From Kribbella capetownensis (lineage in GTDB: Bacteria > Actinomycetota > Actinomycetes > Propionibacteriales > Kribbellaceae), in assembly GCF_004331485.1 (NCBI RefSeq), contig NZ_SJKD01000011.1:1-64000 (forward strand): a stretch of DNA of 64,000 nucleotides, written 5' to 3'. Below the pieces are notes generated by a model. The model made no database searches. It was not told the origin of the DNA and saw nothing but the letters and a program-made list of their open reading frames with translations. Shown here one piece after another: positions 31,833 to 40,107 of the stretch; the stretch's first letter is position 1, and each line of letters begins with the position of its first letter. The position numbers and the translations under genes are program-made.

Positions 31833-33172
31833 GCCTGCACCCTCCATCCACCCAGTGGGCCGGCCGCGACGGCCAGTGTGCCGCCGACCGCTGTGGCCCG
31901 TTCCCGCATCCCGATCAGTCCGTTGCCGCGGCCGCTTTCGCTCCGCCGGGCGGACTCCAGCACGTTCACCGGCGGCGGTCCGCCGCTGCCGTTGTCGTCG
32001 ATGGTCAGCAGCTCGCCCTGCGGTCCACTCTGCCAGGTGACCCGGGCCGCGGTCGCCTTCGCGTGCACCATGACGTTGGTCAACGCCTCCTGGATGATCC
32101 GTACCGCAGTCAGGTCGGTGGCCGAGGTCAGCTGCCGTTGCCGCGGCGGCAGGCTCATCGACACGTCGATTCCGACCGCCTTCAACCGCTCGCCCATCCG
32201 CGCGACGTCGGACAGATCGGGTACGGGCGCGGTCCCGCCACCCGAATCGGGCGACGCTCCGACGGCGTTCGGCGAGGCTGTGTTGAGTACCCGGACCGTC
32301 TCCCGCATCGCGGTCAGCGCTTCCTTGCCGCTGGCAATGATCCAGCGAATCGCCTCCCGCAGTACTTCGGGTCGCTGGTCGGCCACTCGTTCGGCGGCCT
32401 GGGCCCGGATCACCACCGCACTGACGTGGTGGGAGATGACATCGTGCAGGTCGCGGGCGATCCGGGTCCGCTCGGCGACCGCGGCCCGCTCGGCCTCGAC
32501 CGCGCGCAGCCGGATCAGCTCGGCGTTCCGCTGCTGCAGCAGGGCGACGTTCTTGCGCCGACGCCGGGCGTCCGCACCGAGCAGCACCATGCCGCAGATC
32601 AGTGCCTCGGCGAACACGAACAGCGACACGTCGATGTAGCTGTAGAGGCTCGAGAGATCCCTCGGCAGCTTCTCGTACCGATCGCCGTACAGGATCGCCC
32701 GGTTGGCGTGGCTGAGGACGATCGCGACCACGGTCGGCAGGCCGATCATCAGCCCGGCCAGGCTGCCCATGGTGAAGAACAGACAGGTGAACCGCCGTAC
32801 GCCGCTCGACGCGGCCAGGTACCCGACCACGAGCAGCGGGACCAGGTGGATCTCGGACTGCAGTGCGGCGTCGCTGATCTCGGGCTGGCCGAAGACCCTG
32901 AGCCCGATCTGCGCGGCCAGGCCGGTGCCGACAGCGGCGTACAGGAACGGGTAGAGCACCGAGACGACCACGAGCATCGTCCGCGGAATCCGCCGTACGC
33001 AGGCGACCGTGGCGACCAGGAAGACGCCGGTGACGACGGAGACGGCCGGGTTCTGCGGGCGCAGGCCGCTGTCGTTGATCAGGTTCAGTACCCCGAACCA
33101 GACCACGCCGATGATCGCAGCGAGCAGCACATCCTGCTGCAACTGCGACATCCGACGCCAGACACTCCACAT
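31811..33172 (-). CDS. NarL-type sensor histidine kinase
   Basis: A 453-residue histidine kinase. The N-terminal part has about six hydrophobic segments (residues 15-200) with no periplasmic sensor domain of size. The HisKA_3 region holds ERTRIARDLHDVISHHV with H243, and the HATPase has LTAVRIIQEALTNVMVHAKA, LLTIDDNGSGGPP and GRGNGLIGMRERATAVGG. The 3' end overlaps the start of its cognate regulator by 22 bases. Confidence 0.9.
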   Translation of the reverse strand: MWSVWRRMSQLQQDVLLAAIIGVVWFGVLNLINDSGLRPQNPAVSVVTGVFLVATVACVRRIPRTMLVVVSVLYPFLYAAVGTGLAAQIGLRVFGQPEISDAALQSEIHLVPLLVVGYLAASSGVRRFTCLFFTMGSLAGLMIGLPTVVAIVLSHANRAILYGDRYEKLPRDLSSLYSYIDVSLFVFAEALICGMVLLGADARRRRKNVALLQQRNAELIRLRAVEAERAAVAERTRIARDLHDVISHHVSAVVIRAQAAERVADQRPEVLREAIRWIIASGKEALTAMRETVRVLNTASPNAVGASPDSGGGTAPVPDLSDVARMGERLKAVGIDVSMSLPPRQRQLTSATDLTAVRIIQEALTNVMVHAKATAARVTWQSGPQGELLTIDDNGSGGPPPVNVLESARRSESGRGNGLIGMRERATAVGGTLAVAAGPLGGWRVQAWLPPQN

Positions 33173-33349
33173 GTCGCCCAGCGTAGTCAGCTCGTGTTCG
33201 CCGAAGCTTCATCTGCCCGGAGGGGCACCCTCTCCAACTTTTGGAGGAGGCTCGGCGTCCGAATTGATACTCAAGGGCTACTTCCGGGATGTCAGGACGG
33301 TCCCTGGGGCCGATGTGGCGACCGCGCCTGATCCGAGAGGCTGTACCCC

Positions 33350-34066
33350 ATGACGAACGACGTGCCACCGCGCCGGACCGGCTCGGTACGGCTGCGGTTG
33401 CTGTCCGTGACGGGTGCAGGCGTGGCGGTGCTGGCGGTCGGATCCCTACTGCTCTGGCACGCGCAGTTGGGGGAGATGCTCGGCCTGGCGGCGGACAAGG
33501 AACCGGTCATCTCGACCGTGAACGCTCCGGCGAACTCCGCTCCGCCGACCACGCTGGTCACCGAGACGCCGACGCCACCGCCCAGCCGCCCGTCGACCCC
33601 CACAACAACCCCGAGCAAGCCGCCCAGGAAGACCCCGAAGCCGACGAAGAAGAGCACGACCACGCCGGAGTACGGCGAGGAGAGCATCAACGGACTCTCG
33701 CCGACGCTGAAGTCACGGCTGAAGAAGGCGATGGCGGCCGCGAAGCGCGACGGCGTGACGCTGCGGATCAACTCCGGTCGCCGGAGCGCGGCCAAGCAGC
33801 AGCGGCTGTTCACCGCGGCGCTGAAGAAGTACGGGTCGTACACGGCGGCGACCCGCTGGGTGCTGCCGCCGAAGTACTCCGCACACGTCCAGGGCAAGGC
33901 CGTCGACATCGCTCCGGCCGCCGCGATGACCTGGCTGAACCGGAACGGCTGGCGCTACGGCGTCTGCCGTCGCTACGACAACGAAGCCTGGCACTTCGAG
34001 GCGCTGACCGCGCCGGGGCGGAAGTGCCCGCCGCGCGAACCGTACGCGCTGCCGAAATCCGACTGA
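33350..34066 (+). CDS. Secreted/anchored M15-family D-alanyl-D-alanine carboxypeptidase (VanY type)
   Basis: A 238-residue protein with an N-terminal membrane anchor (VTGAGVAVLAVGSLLLW), a Thr/Pro/Lys-rich linker spanning the wall, and a VanY-type peptidase domain. Zinc-binding and catalytic residues are visible in SAHVQGKAVDI (SxHxxGxAxD) and EAWHFEAL. It trims peptidoglycan stem peptides. Neighbour 34094 is 27 bases downstream on the same strand. Confidence 0.88.
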   Translation: MTNDVPPRRTGSVRLRLLSVTGAGVAVLAVGSLLLWHAQLGEMLGLAADKEPVISTVNAPANSAPPTTLVTETPTPPPSRPSTPTTTPSKPPRKTPKPTKKSTTTPEYGEESINGLSPTLKSRLKKAMAAAKRDGVTLRINSGRRSAAKQQRLFTAALKKYGSYTAATRWVLPPKYSAHVQGKAVDIAPAAAMTWLNRNGWRYGVCRRYDNEAWHFEALTAPGRKCPPREPYALPKSD

Positions 34067-34093
34067 TTCGACAACCCCGAACAGGAGCCGACC

Positions 34094-34465
34094 ATGGCCA
34101 TGACTTACGCCCAGCCGATGCCCCGGCGCTACACCCGGGCCCGGCTCGCTGTCCCCGCGCTCTGGCGGCAGGTGATCCGTGCCAGTGAGAAGGAAGATGT
34201 GGCGATCGTGCCGGAACCGGATCGGTCGGCGTACACGCAGTTGGAGATCTACGACGGCGTACTGGCCGCGTTCGAGCGCCGGGACGAGGTGGCCGGCGTA
34301 CTGAAGGCCTCCGCTGACCGCGTGATCGCCGTCCAGCGGCTGCGGGAGGAGTTCGGGCTGAGTCACCTGCAGGCGACCGCGCTGCTCGATCTGCCGCTCA
34401 CGAACGAGTGCCGGGACCGCATTTCCCACCGTGCCGCCGAACTGCGTACTGCCCTGAACCGCTGA
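34094..34465 (+). CDS. Stand-alone GyrA/ParC coiled-coil-like protein
   Basis: A 123-residue protein. Residues about 45-115 read like the coiled coil and C-gate dimer region of DNA gyrase subunit A: TQLEIYDGVLAAFERRDEVA, GVLKASADRVIAVQRLREEF, GLSHLQATALLDLPL. The equivalent gyrase region has the pattern HIxxGLxxALxxxDEV...IDEIQAQAILDM. The tower, winged-helix Tyr domain and CTD of GyrA are all absent, so it cannot cleave DNA. It may bind GyrA or be an ancient stand-alone dimerisation module. ATG 34094 follows AGGAG. Confidence 0.7.
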   Translation: MAMTYAQPMPRRYTRARLAVPALWRQVIRASEKEDVAIVPEPDRSAYTQLEIYDGVLAAFERRDEVAGVLKASADRVIAVQRLREEFGLSHLQATALLDLPLTNECRDRISHRAAELRTALNR

Positions 34466-34529
34466 CCCGCGCCAGTCGGGCGGCTCGCGCGAACCTGCGG
34501 GGTTTGCGTGGCGTGGGGAGGATGGAGGG

Positions 34530-34916
34530 GTGATCACGATTGAGCAGGCCGGGCGACTGCGCAAGGCCGGGGTGCTGTGGGCACCCGCGGCAGGGGATCG
34601 TTTCGTCGTACCGGACCGGGACATGGACGAGGATGTGTTCGTGGTGAGCGACATGACCGTCGAGGTGCACGACTACCAGGGCAGCAAGGTGATCGGCTTC
34701 AACGGCACCACCGAGTGGGCCCTGGACAGCATCGAGCAGCGTGAGGTCGTCTGGCTGCCGCGCGAGGAACAGTTGCGCGCTCTCCTGGGCAACCACTTCC
34801 GCAAGCTCGAGGCGGTCCCCGACGGGTACGCCGTCGAGTTGACCGACAGCATCCACCGCGCGGACGACGCCGAGCAGGCGTACGCCGCCGCCGTCATCCA
34901 CCTCCTCGGCGCCTGA
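34530..34916 (+). CDS. Conserved actinobacterial protein of unknown function
   Basis: A 128-residue soluble protein: ITIEQAGRLRKAGVLWAPAA, GDRFVVPDRDMDEDVFVVSD, FNGTTEWALDSIEQREVVWL and REEQLRALLGNHFRKLE. I recall a conserved actinobacterial family with this pattern that is sometimes labelled CpaE in databases, but it has no ATPase motif. GTG 34530 has GGAGG overlapping its start region. It converges with the YqeB-like gene with only one base between stop codons. Confidence 0.7.
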   Translation: MITIEQAGRLRKAGVLWAPAAGDRFVVPDRDMDEDVFVVSDMTVEVHDYQGSKVIGFNGTTEWALDSIEQREVVWLPREEQLRALLGNHFRKLEAVPDGYAVELTDSIHRADDAEQAYAAAVIHLLGA

Positions 34917-34917
34917 A

Positions 34918-35634
34918 TCACCGCGGCGTGGTCGGCCGCCAGTACTGCTTCTTGTCGCTGTCCTTCACCGTGTAGCCGAGCTTGGCCACCTCGGCGCGCA
35001 GCTCGCGCAGATCCGCCGTGCCCTTGTCGCCCTGACCGAACGCCTTGGCCCGCACCTTCAGTACGGCGTTCACTGCCGGCGGCAGGTCGGGCTCGTCCTC
35101 GACCCAGCGGCGGAACCGGTCCGCGTGCGGATCGCCGGCCTCGGACCACGGGTAGCCGTGGGCGCGGAACGCGGCCGGGATCTGCCGTGCGTCGGACTTC
35201 AGGTGATCGTGCTTCTCCCGGGCCAGTTCGCGCGACGTCGAGTCCTGCAGCACGATCTCCTTGCCGTCCAGGAACGCGACCGTCACCTTCTCCCGCGGCA
35301 CGGTCACCGTCTTCTGGTTCTTACCGAACTCCACCGACCGGTTCGTGACGGTGACCTTCAGCGTGTCCTCGAGCGCCATCCCGGCCAGGATCACGCCGGC
35401 CACCAGGCCGATCACGATGCAGATCGCGATCACCCACCAGCCGTCCCACCCCGAGATCAGCTTCAGCGGCCCCTGGAACGGCACCCAGTCCTGCCGCGCC
35501 GCCCAGTCGGCGATCCGCGGCAGGAAGAAGCCGAGCACCAGCCCGATCAGCGGCAGTCCACCGAACAGCACCACCTTGTCGGTGGTCGAGTGCCCGATCA
35601 CCGTCCGGTCCGGCGTCCGTGTGGTCGACTCCAT
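34918..35634 (-). CDS. YqeB-like membrane protein
   Basis: A 238-residue protein with two membrane helices (VVLFGGLPLIGLVLGFFLP and WWVIAICIVIGLVAGVILAG), then a cytoplasmic domain with VEFGKNQKTVTVPREKVTVA, FLDGKEIVLQDSTSRELARE and a C-terminal helical part. The pattern matches the Bacillus YqeB family, of unknown function. ATG 35634 is immediately divergent from the ornithine cyclodeaminase-like gene. Confidence 0.75.
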   Translation of the reverse strand: MESTTRTPDRTVIGHSTTDKVVLFGGLPLIGLVLGFFLPRIADWAARQDWVPFQGPLKLISGWDGWWVIAICIVIGLVAGVILAGMALEDTLKVTVTNRSVEFGKNQKTVTVPREKVTVAFLDGKEIVLQDSTSRELAREKHDHLKSDARQIPAAFRAHGYPWSEAGDPHADRFRRWVEDEPDLPPAVNAVLKVRAKAFGQGDKGTADLRELRAEVAKLGYTVKDSDKKQYWRPTTPR

Positions 35635-35698
35635 GGCCCGAACGTAACGCAGCGATCCGGAACTTTAGTATCGAATCACAACGACCGAAGGAGGCCGG

Positions 35699-36712
35699 GT
35701 GGCTGACGGGATCTGGTTGCGGTTTCTGAGTGGTCCGGAGATCGACTCGCTCGGGCTGACCAGGCTGGAGATCGTGGACGCGGTCGAGGAGGCGGTCCGC
35801 GAGCACGGCGAGGGCCGGACCAGTTTCGAACCGCGCGTGCACCTGATGCCGGACAACGGCGGGATCGGCCACTTCAACATCCTGCGCGGGCATCTGGACG
35901 GCCTCGGCGAGCGCGGCATCAGCGGCGTGAAGGTGGTCGGCGATTTCGTACCGAACTACCAGAAGGGTCTGCCCAGCGAGCTGGCGATGGCGACGCTGTT
36001 CGACCCGACGACCGGCGTACCGCTCGCGGTCCTGGACGCGACGATGATCACCGCGGCGCGGACCGGCGCGATGACCACGGTCGGCGCGCGCCACCTGGCT
36101 CGGCGGGACAGCAAGATCCTCGCCCACGCCGGCGCCCGCGGGACCGCGTGGTGGAACGTCACCATGCTCGACGACCTCTTTCATCTGGACGAGATCCGGG
36201 TGACGTCGCGCCGCCCGGAATCGCGGGAGAAGTTCGCGGCCGAGCTGTCCGCGGAGCTGAGCACGCCGGTGCGGGTGGTGGCGACGGCCGAGGAGGCGTT
36301 CGACGGGGCCGACGTACTGGTTGAGGCGACTCGGCTGACCGAGCCCGAGCCCTTGCTTCGTACGGTCGCCGTGAAGCCCGGTGCGTTCGTCGTACCGTAC
36401 GGGACGATCAGCGCGGTCGAGCTCGACCTGCTCGACGTGATGGACAAGGTCGTCGTCGACGACTGGCGCGAGGCCCAGTCCGGCCGGTTCGGGGCGCTGC
36501 GCCGGCACGTGGACACCGGCCGGCTGTCACCGGAGACCCTGTACGCCGAGCTCGGGCAGATCGTCGCGGGTCAGAAGCCGGGCCGGGAGAACGATGCCGA
36601 GCGCAATCTTTTCTGGCACCGCGGCCTGTCCCTGCTGGACGTCGCGATCGCACACCTGATTCTGCGCAAGGCCGAAGCCGACGACGTCGGCACGATGCTC
36701 CGGTTCCACTGA
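35699..36712 (+). CDS. Ornithine cyclodeaminase/mu-crystallin-family protein
   Basis: A 337-residue NAD(P)-binding protein of the OCD/mu-crystallin family: GISGVKVVGDFVPNYQKGLP, LAMATLFDPTTGVPLAVLDA, TMITAARTGAMTTVGARHLA and the Rossmann part SKILAHAGARGTAWWNVTML. Members are ornithine cyclodeaminases, alanine dehydrogenases or ketimine reductases; the canonical GxGxQ dinucleotide motif is altered to AGARGT. GTG 35699 has AAGGAGG upstream. A single base separates it from the lyase gene, so the two are coupled. Confidence 0.85.
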   Translation: MADGIWLRFLSGPEIDSLGLTRLEIVDAVEEAVREHGEGRTSFEPRVHLMPDNGGIGHFNILRGHLDGLGERGISGVKVVGDFVPNYQKGLPSELAMATLFDPTTGVPLAVLDATMITAARTGAMTTVGARHLARRDSKILAHAGARGTAWWNVTMLDDLFHLDEIRVTSRRPESREKFAAELSAELSTPVRVVATAEEAFDGADVLVEATRLTEPEPLLRTVAVKPGAFVVPYGTISAVELDLLDVMDKVVVDDWREAQSGRFGALRRHVDTGRLSPETLYAELGQIVAGQKPGRENDAERNLFWHRGLSLLDVAIAHLILRKAEADDVGTMLRFH

Positions 36713-36713
36713 C

Positions 36714-38051
36714 ATGCTGATCAACCAGCCGTCGGATCTCGACCCCGCCAGCCCCGAACCGATCACCATCGCGCAGCCGCTGCTCGATCGCCTGGCCGCG
36801 ATCCGCGCAGACCTCCTCGCCGCGCTGGCCTCCGGTGGAGCCGTGTACGGCGTCAACACGGGCATGGGCAACATGAGCAAGCGCCGGCTCACCGAGGACG
36901 AGCAACGCGTGCACCAACGCAACCTGTTGCTCGGCCGGGCGGTCGGCGGACCTCCTTGGCTCCCGCCCGACGAGGCCCGCGCGGTCCTGATCGGCCGGCT
37001 GCGCACGTTCCTCACCGGTGACGCCGGGGTCTCGGTCGAGCTGATCCAGCAGTTGGTTGCCATGATCAACAGCGGACAGGTTCCCGACATCCCCGCCGAG
37101 GGAGCGGGCTCGGCCGGCGAGATCATTCCGCTGGCGCACGCTTTCAGTTCGGTCGAGGTGGGTCCCAAGGAGGGGATCTCCTTGCTTGCGGGCGTGCCGG
37201 GTGCGACCGGGCGGGCTGCTCTGCAGGTCAAGCGTGCACACCGTCTCGCCGATCACCTGACTGCGGTCGGCGCGGGTGCGATTGCGGTGATCGGTGCGAA
37301 CCGTGCGCCGTACGATCCGGCGGTGGGTCGGGGTGATGACGTCCTGGCAGGCCAGCTCGCTCGGATTCGTGAGCTGGCCGGTCCGGAGCCCGAACCGCGT
37401 GCGCTCCAAGCACCGGTGTCATTCCGGGTTGCAGGACATGTTGTCGCGCACGTCCGTCGGTCTATCGGCCAGTTGGACGAAGCGGTCGACCGTGCGTTCG
37501 CCGGCGTCACCGACTCACCGGCGTACCTGGACGGCGAATTCATCGGTACGGCGGGCTTCCACGGGATCGACCTCACGGCGTACTCCGACCACCTGACCGC
37601 GGCGCTCGCCCACGCGGCCGAAGTCTCCGCGGCGCGGCTGCACCGCCTGCTCGATCCGGCCGTCACCGGGCTCCAGGCCCAGCTTGCGCACGAGCCGGGA
37701 CCACAGGCGGGCCTGGTCGCCGTTCACAAACGCGCCGTCGCCACCACCCACCTGCTCCACCGCCTGACGTTGCCCTCGGCAATCAGTACGGCGGAGACGT
37801 CGAACGGACAGGAGGACGTGCAGACCTTCTCCTGGGAGGCCGTCGGCACCCTCGCGGAAGCCATCCGGCTGACCCGCGAGGTCACCGCCTGCGAGCTCCT
37901 GGCCGTCCATCAGGCCTTCGCTCTGTCGAAGCGCCCGATCCCGGTCGGCCTTCGTGACTTCCATCAGGCGGTCGCGGACGTCGTACCGCCGATCGAGGCG
38001 GATCGCCCCTTCGGCCAGGACCTGACCAGACTGCTGGTCTCCGTGCTCTAG
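36714..38051 (+). CDS. HAL/PAL-family lyase homologue lacking the MIO triad
   Basis: A 445-residue member of the aromatic amino acid ammonia-lyase superfamily. Y45 in YGVNTGMG corresponds to the catalytic Tyr, and NGQEDVQTFSW matches the conserved QEDH-like region. The MIO site that normally reads GASGDLAPL reads GSAGEIIPL (S133-A134-G135), so the central Ser that becomes dehydroalanine is Ala. The MIO-contacting LLNGT is LLAGV. It therefore probably works without MIO, or is not a lyase. To my knowledge ergothionase is a related MIO-free enzyme; whether this is similar is inference. Located one base after the OCD-like gene. Confidence 0.8.
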   Translation: MLINQPSDLDPASPEPITIAQPLLDRLAAIRADLLAALASGGAVYGVNTGMGNMSKRRLTEDEQRVHQRNLLLGRAVGGPPWLPPDEARAVLIGRLRTFLTGDAGVSVELIQQLVAMINSGQVPDIPAEGAGSAGEIIPLAHAFSSVEVGPKEGISLLAGVPGATGRAALQVKRAHRLADHLTAVGAGAIAVIGANRAPYDPAVGRGDDVLAGQLARIRELAGPEPEPRALQAPVSFRVAGHVVAHVRRSIGQLDEAVDRAFAGVTDSPAYLDGEFIGTAGFHGIDLTAYSDHLTAALAHAAEVSAARLHRLLDPAVTGLQAQLAHEPGPQAGLVAVHKRAVATTHLLHRLTLPSAISTAETSNGQEDVQTFSWEAVGTLAEAIRLTREVTACELLAVHQAFALSKRPIPVGLRDFHQAVADVVPPIEADRPFGQDLTRLLVSVL

Positions 38052-38298
38052 CTCTTCCTCGGAACGGTTGAAGTAGGCAAACCTAATCTGACTTCTCAGC
38101 GACCACAGCCATGGGTTGATCGAAAAAGCCAGTGCGACACGCGGGCGGTTCGCAAGCCGCAAGTAGCTTGCGGTGGGTTTGTGTCGTTGGTCTGGGTGCG
38201 GGCGGGGATTCTGAACGAAGAGCTGACCTGGCCGGGCTGTCGGCCGCACCGGCCGATCCACTAGCCTGACGTGGTCCGGGCGGAGATGGAGGAGTTCG
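38052..38298. other. Intergenic stretch with terminator
   Basis: No gene is seen. A perfect 7-bp hairpin CCGCAAG (38157-38163) / CTTGCGG (38167-38173), followed by TGGGTTTGTG, probably ends the OCD-lyase transcript. A half of a DtxR-like iron box (TTAGGTT on the minus strand near 38078-38084) is present but its partner half is poor. Confidence 0.45.
38157..38184 (+). terminator. Terminator after the OCD-lyase genes
   Basis: CCGCAAG-TAG-CTTGCGG stem-loop followed by a T-rich GGGTTTGTGT. Confidence 0.5.
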
Positions 38299-38949
38299 TT
38301 GAAGCGGTTCGTGGTCCCTCCGACCTGGCCGTCGCCGCCCCGCCGTAGTTGGGTCCCACCGAAGACCTGGCGTCCCGACCCGTCCTGGCCACCGCCGCCG
38401 GAAGGCTGGCGGTTCTGGATCGACGGCAAGGGCAACCCGGTCCGCGGTCCGATCGGCCGGTACGCCGGCCCGTCCCGCCGAGTGCTGTACGCCGGGATCG
38501 GCGCCGCGGTGCTGTTCCTCGGTGTCAACTTCTGGGCGTTGTCCGCGATCGGCCTGTTCAGCGGAGACTCCGGTGACTCGCAGGCGGTCCCGGCGGTCGA
38601 CGACCGTTCGGCGACGCCCTCGGCGACTCCGGTCGTGCCGCCGCGGACGACGCAGCCCACCTCGGTCCCACCGCGGGTCCAGAAGACGACCGTGCCGCCG
38701 ACCACGAAGACGACCCAGCCGACCCAGCGGCCGACGAAGACCCGGACCACCGAGAAGGCGGAGGACAAGCCGGTTCCGAAGCCGACCCGGACGACCAGGA
38801 CCACGAAGCCGCCGCAGCCGAGCACCACCACACCGACCCGCGAGGAAATCCTCCGGCAGTACTGCATCCAGCGCGGCTGGGACCCGGAGTGGTGCGACCC
38901 GGACAACTGGCCGGACGACCCGGCCGACGATCCGCGCAACGAGCCCTGA
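38299..38949 (+). CDS. Membrane protein with Pro/Trp-rich head and Thr/Pro-rich tail
   Basis: The start codon is TTG at 38299, supported by a strong GGAGG site (GATGGAGGAG) upstream. The 216-residue product has an N-terminal cytoplasmic part rich in PPxW motifs (PPTWPSPP, PPKTWRPDPSWPPPPEGW), one membrane helix VLYAGIGAAVLFLGVNFWAL (about residues 64-85), a long Thr/Pro/Arg-rich extracellular linker, and a C-terminal acidic segment with two Cys (QYCIQRGWDPEWCDPDNWPD). Function unknown. Confidence 0.75.
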   Translation: MKRFVVPPTWPSPPRRSWVPPKTWRPDPSWPPPPEGWRFWIDGKGNPVRGPIGRYAGPSRRVLYAGIGAAVLFLGVNFWALSAIGLFSGDSGDSQAVPAVDDRSATPSATPVVPPRTTQPTSVPPRVQKTTVPPTTKTTQPTQRPTKTRTTEKAEDKPVPKPTRTTRTTKPPQPSTTTPTREEILRQYCIQRGWDPEWCDPDNWPDDPADDPRNEP

Positions 38950-40107
38950 TCAGACCACGTTCCACTCAGCGCGGGGGCCGTCGTACCGGAACCGGCGCGC
39001 GTCCAGCGGGCTGATGTCGACGAACGGCTCGCGGCCCAGGTAGAGGTCGCGGATGATCTCGCCGACCGCAGGTCCCTGCAGGAAGCCGTGACCGGAGAAG
39101 CCGGTGGCGTAGAGGAACCGGGACACGGTGCCGGCCTCGCCGATCAGCGCGTTGTGGTCCGGAGTCACTTCGTAGAGTCCGGCCCAGCCGCCGGTCAGGC
39201 CGACGTCGAGCAGGGACGGCGCGCGGCGTTCCATCGCGGCGGTCAGCCGCGGCAGCCAGGTCTCGGTGCGGTCCAGATGGAAGCCCGGCTCCTCGTCCGG
39301 ATCCGACATTCCGACCAGCAGACCGGGTCCCTCGCAGTGGAAGTAGAAGGTGCTGCTGAAGTCGATCGTCATCGGCATGCTCGGCGGCAGCTTCGGGATC
39401 GCCTCGGTCACGACGATCTGCCGGCGCAGCGGCGTGACCGGCAGGTCGACCCCGAGCGGTACGGCGAGCTCCGCGGACCACGCACCCGCCGCGCAGATCA
39501 CTGTGCCGGTCCGTACGTCGCCACGGCTGGTGCGGACCGCGCGGATGGCGTTGCCGTTCGCCTCGATGCCGAGTACTTCGCAACCGGTGACGAGCGTCGC
39601 GCCGAGCCGACGGGCGGCCGTCGCATACCCGAGTACGACGGACTCCGGCGTACAGTGCCCGTCAGCCGGGGAGAAGCACGCGCCGGCCAGGCCGTCCGGG
39701 GCGACGATCGGCGCGAGCCGCACGGCTTCGTCGACGTCGATCATCCGGGTCGGTTGACCGGCGGCGTTCTGCAGGCGGGTGCTCTCGCGGAACAACTCGA
39801 GCTGGTCGGCGGTCTCCAGCAGGAACAGATAGCCGACCCGGTGCAGGTCGATCTCCTGACCGGGTCGCTCGCCGAATCGCGCGAAGGCCTCCAGGCTGCG
39901 TGCTCCCAACGCGATGTTGAGCTCGTCCGAGAAGTTGGCGCGGACCCCGCCGGCCGCCTTGGACGTGGAACCGGAACCGAGCTCGTTCCGCTCCAGCAGC
40001 AGCACGCGTTCCACCCCGGCCTCGGCGAGATGGAACGCGATGCTCGCGCCCATCACGCCGCCGCCGACGATCACCACGTCGGCGGCGTCCGGCAGGACCG
40101 CGGCCAT
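38950..40107 (-). CDS. DadA/glycine oxidase-like FAD-dependent oxidoreductase
   Basis: A 385-residue FAD protein. The N-terminal Rossmann motif is DVVIVGGGVMGASIAFHLAE, followed by LLERNELGSGSTSKAAGGVR and a C-terminal GGWAGLYEVTPDHNALIGEA and ATGFSGHGFLQGPAVGEIIR. The type is that of amine or D-amino acid oxidases/dehydrogenases, with sarcosine, pipecolate or proline as possible substrates. Its ATG shares one base with the stop of the aldehyde dehydrogenase (TGATG), so both are translated together. Confidence 0.88.
   Translation of the reverse strand: MAAVLPDAADVVIVGGGVMGASIAFHLAEAGVERVLLLERNELGSGSTSKAAGGVRANFSDELNIALGARSLEAFARFGERPGQEIDLHRVGYLFLLETADQLELFRESTRLQNAAGQPTRMIDVDEAVRLAPIVAPDGLAGACFSPADGHCTPESVVLGYATAARRLGATLVTGCEVLGIEANGNAIRAVRTSRGDVRTGTVICAAGAWSAELAVPLGVDLPVTPLRRQIVVTEAIPKLPPSMPMTIDFSSTFYFHCEGPGLLVGMSDPDEEPGFHLDRTETWLPRLTAAMERRAPSLLDVGLTGGWAGLYEVTPDHNALIGEAGTVSRFLYATGFSGHGFLQGPAVGEIIRDLYLGREPFVDISPLDARRFRYDGPRAEWNVV

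Noticed and set aside
34530..34916. Pilus assembly protein CpaE
   Set aside because: The label is sometimes attached to this family, but no P-loop or receiver-like domain is visible in 128 residues.
38073..38092. DtxR/IdeR iron box in front of nothing obvious
   Set aside because: Only one half (TTAGGTT) fits; about 13 of 19 positions match the consensus and no gene is correctly placed downstream.
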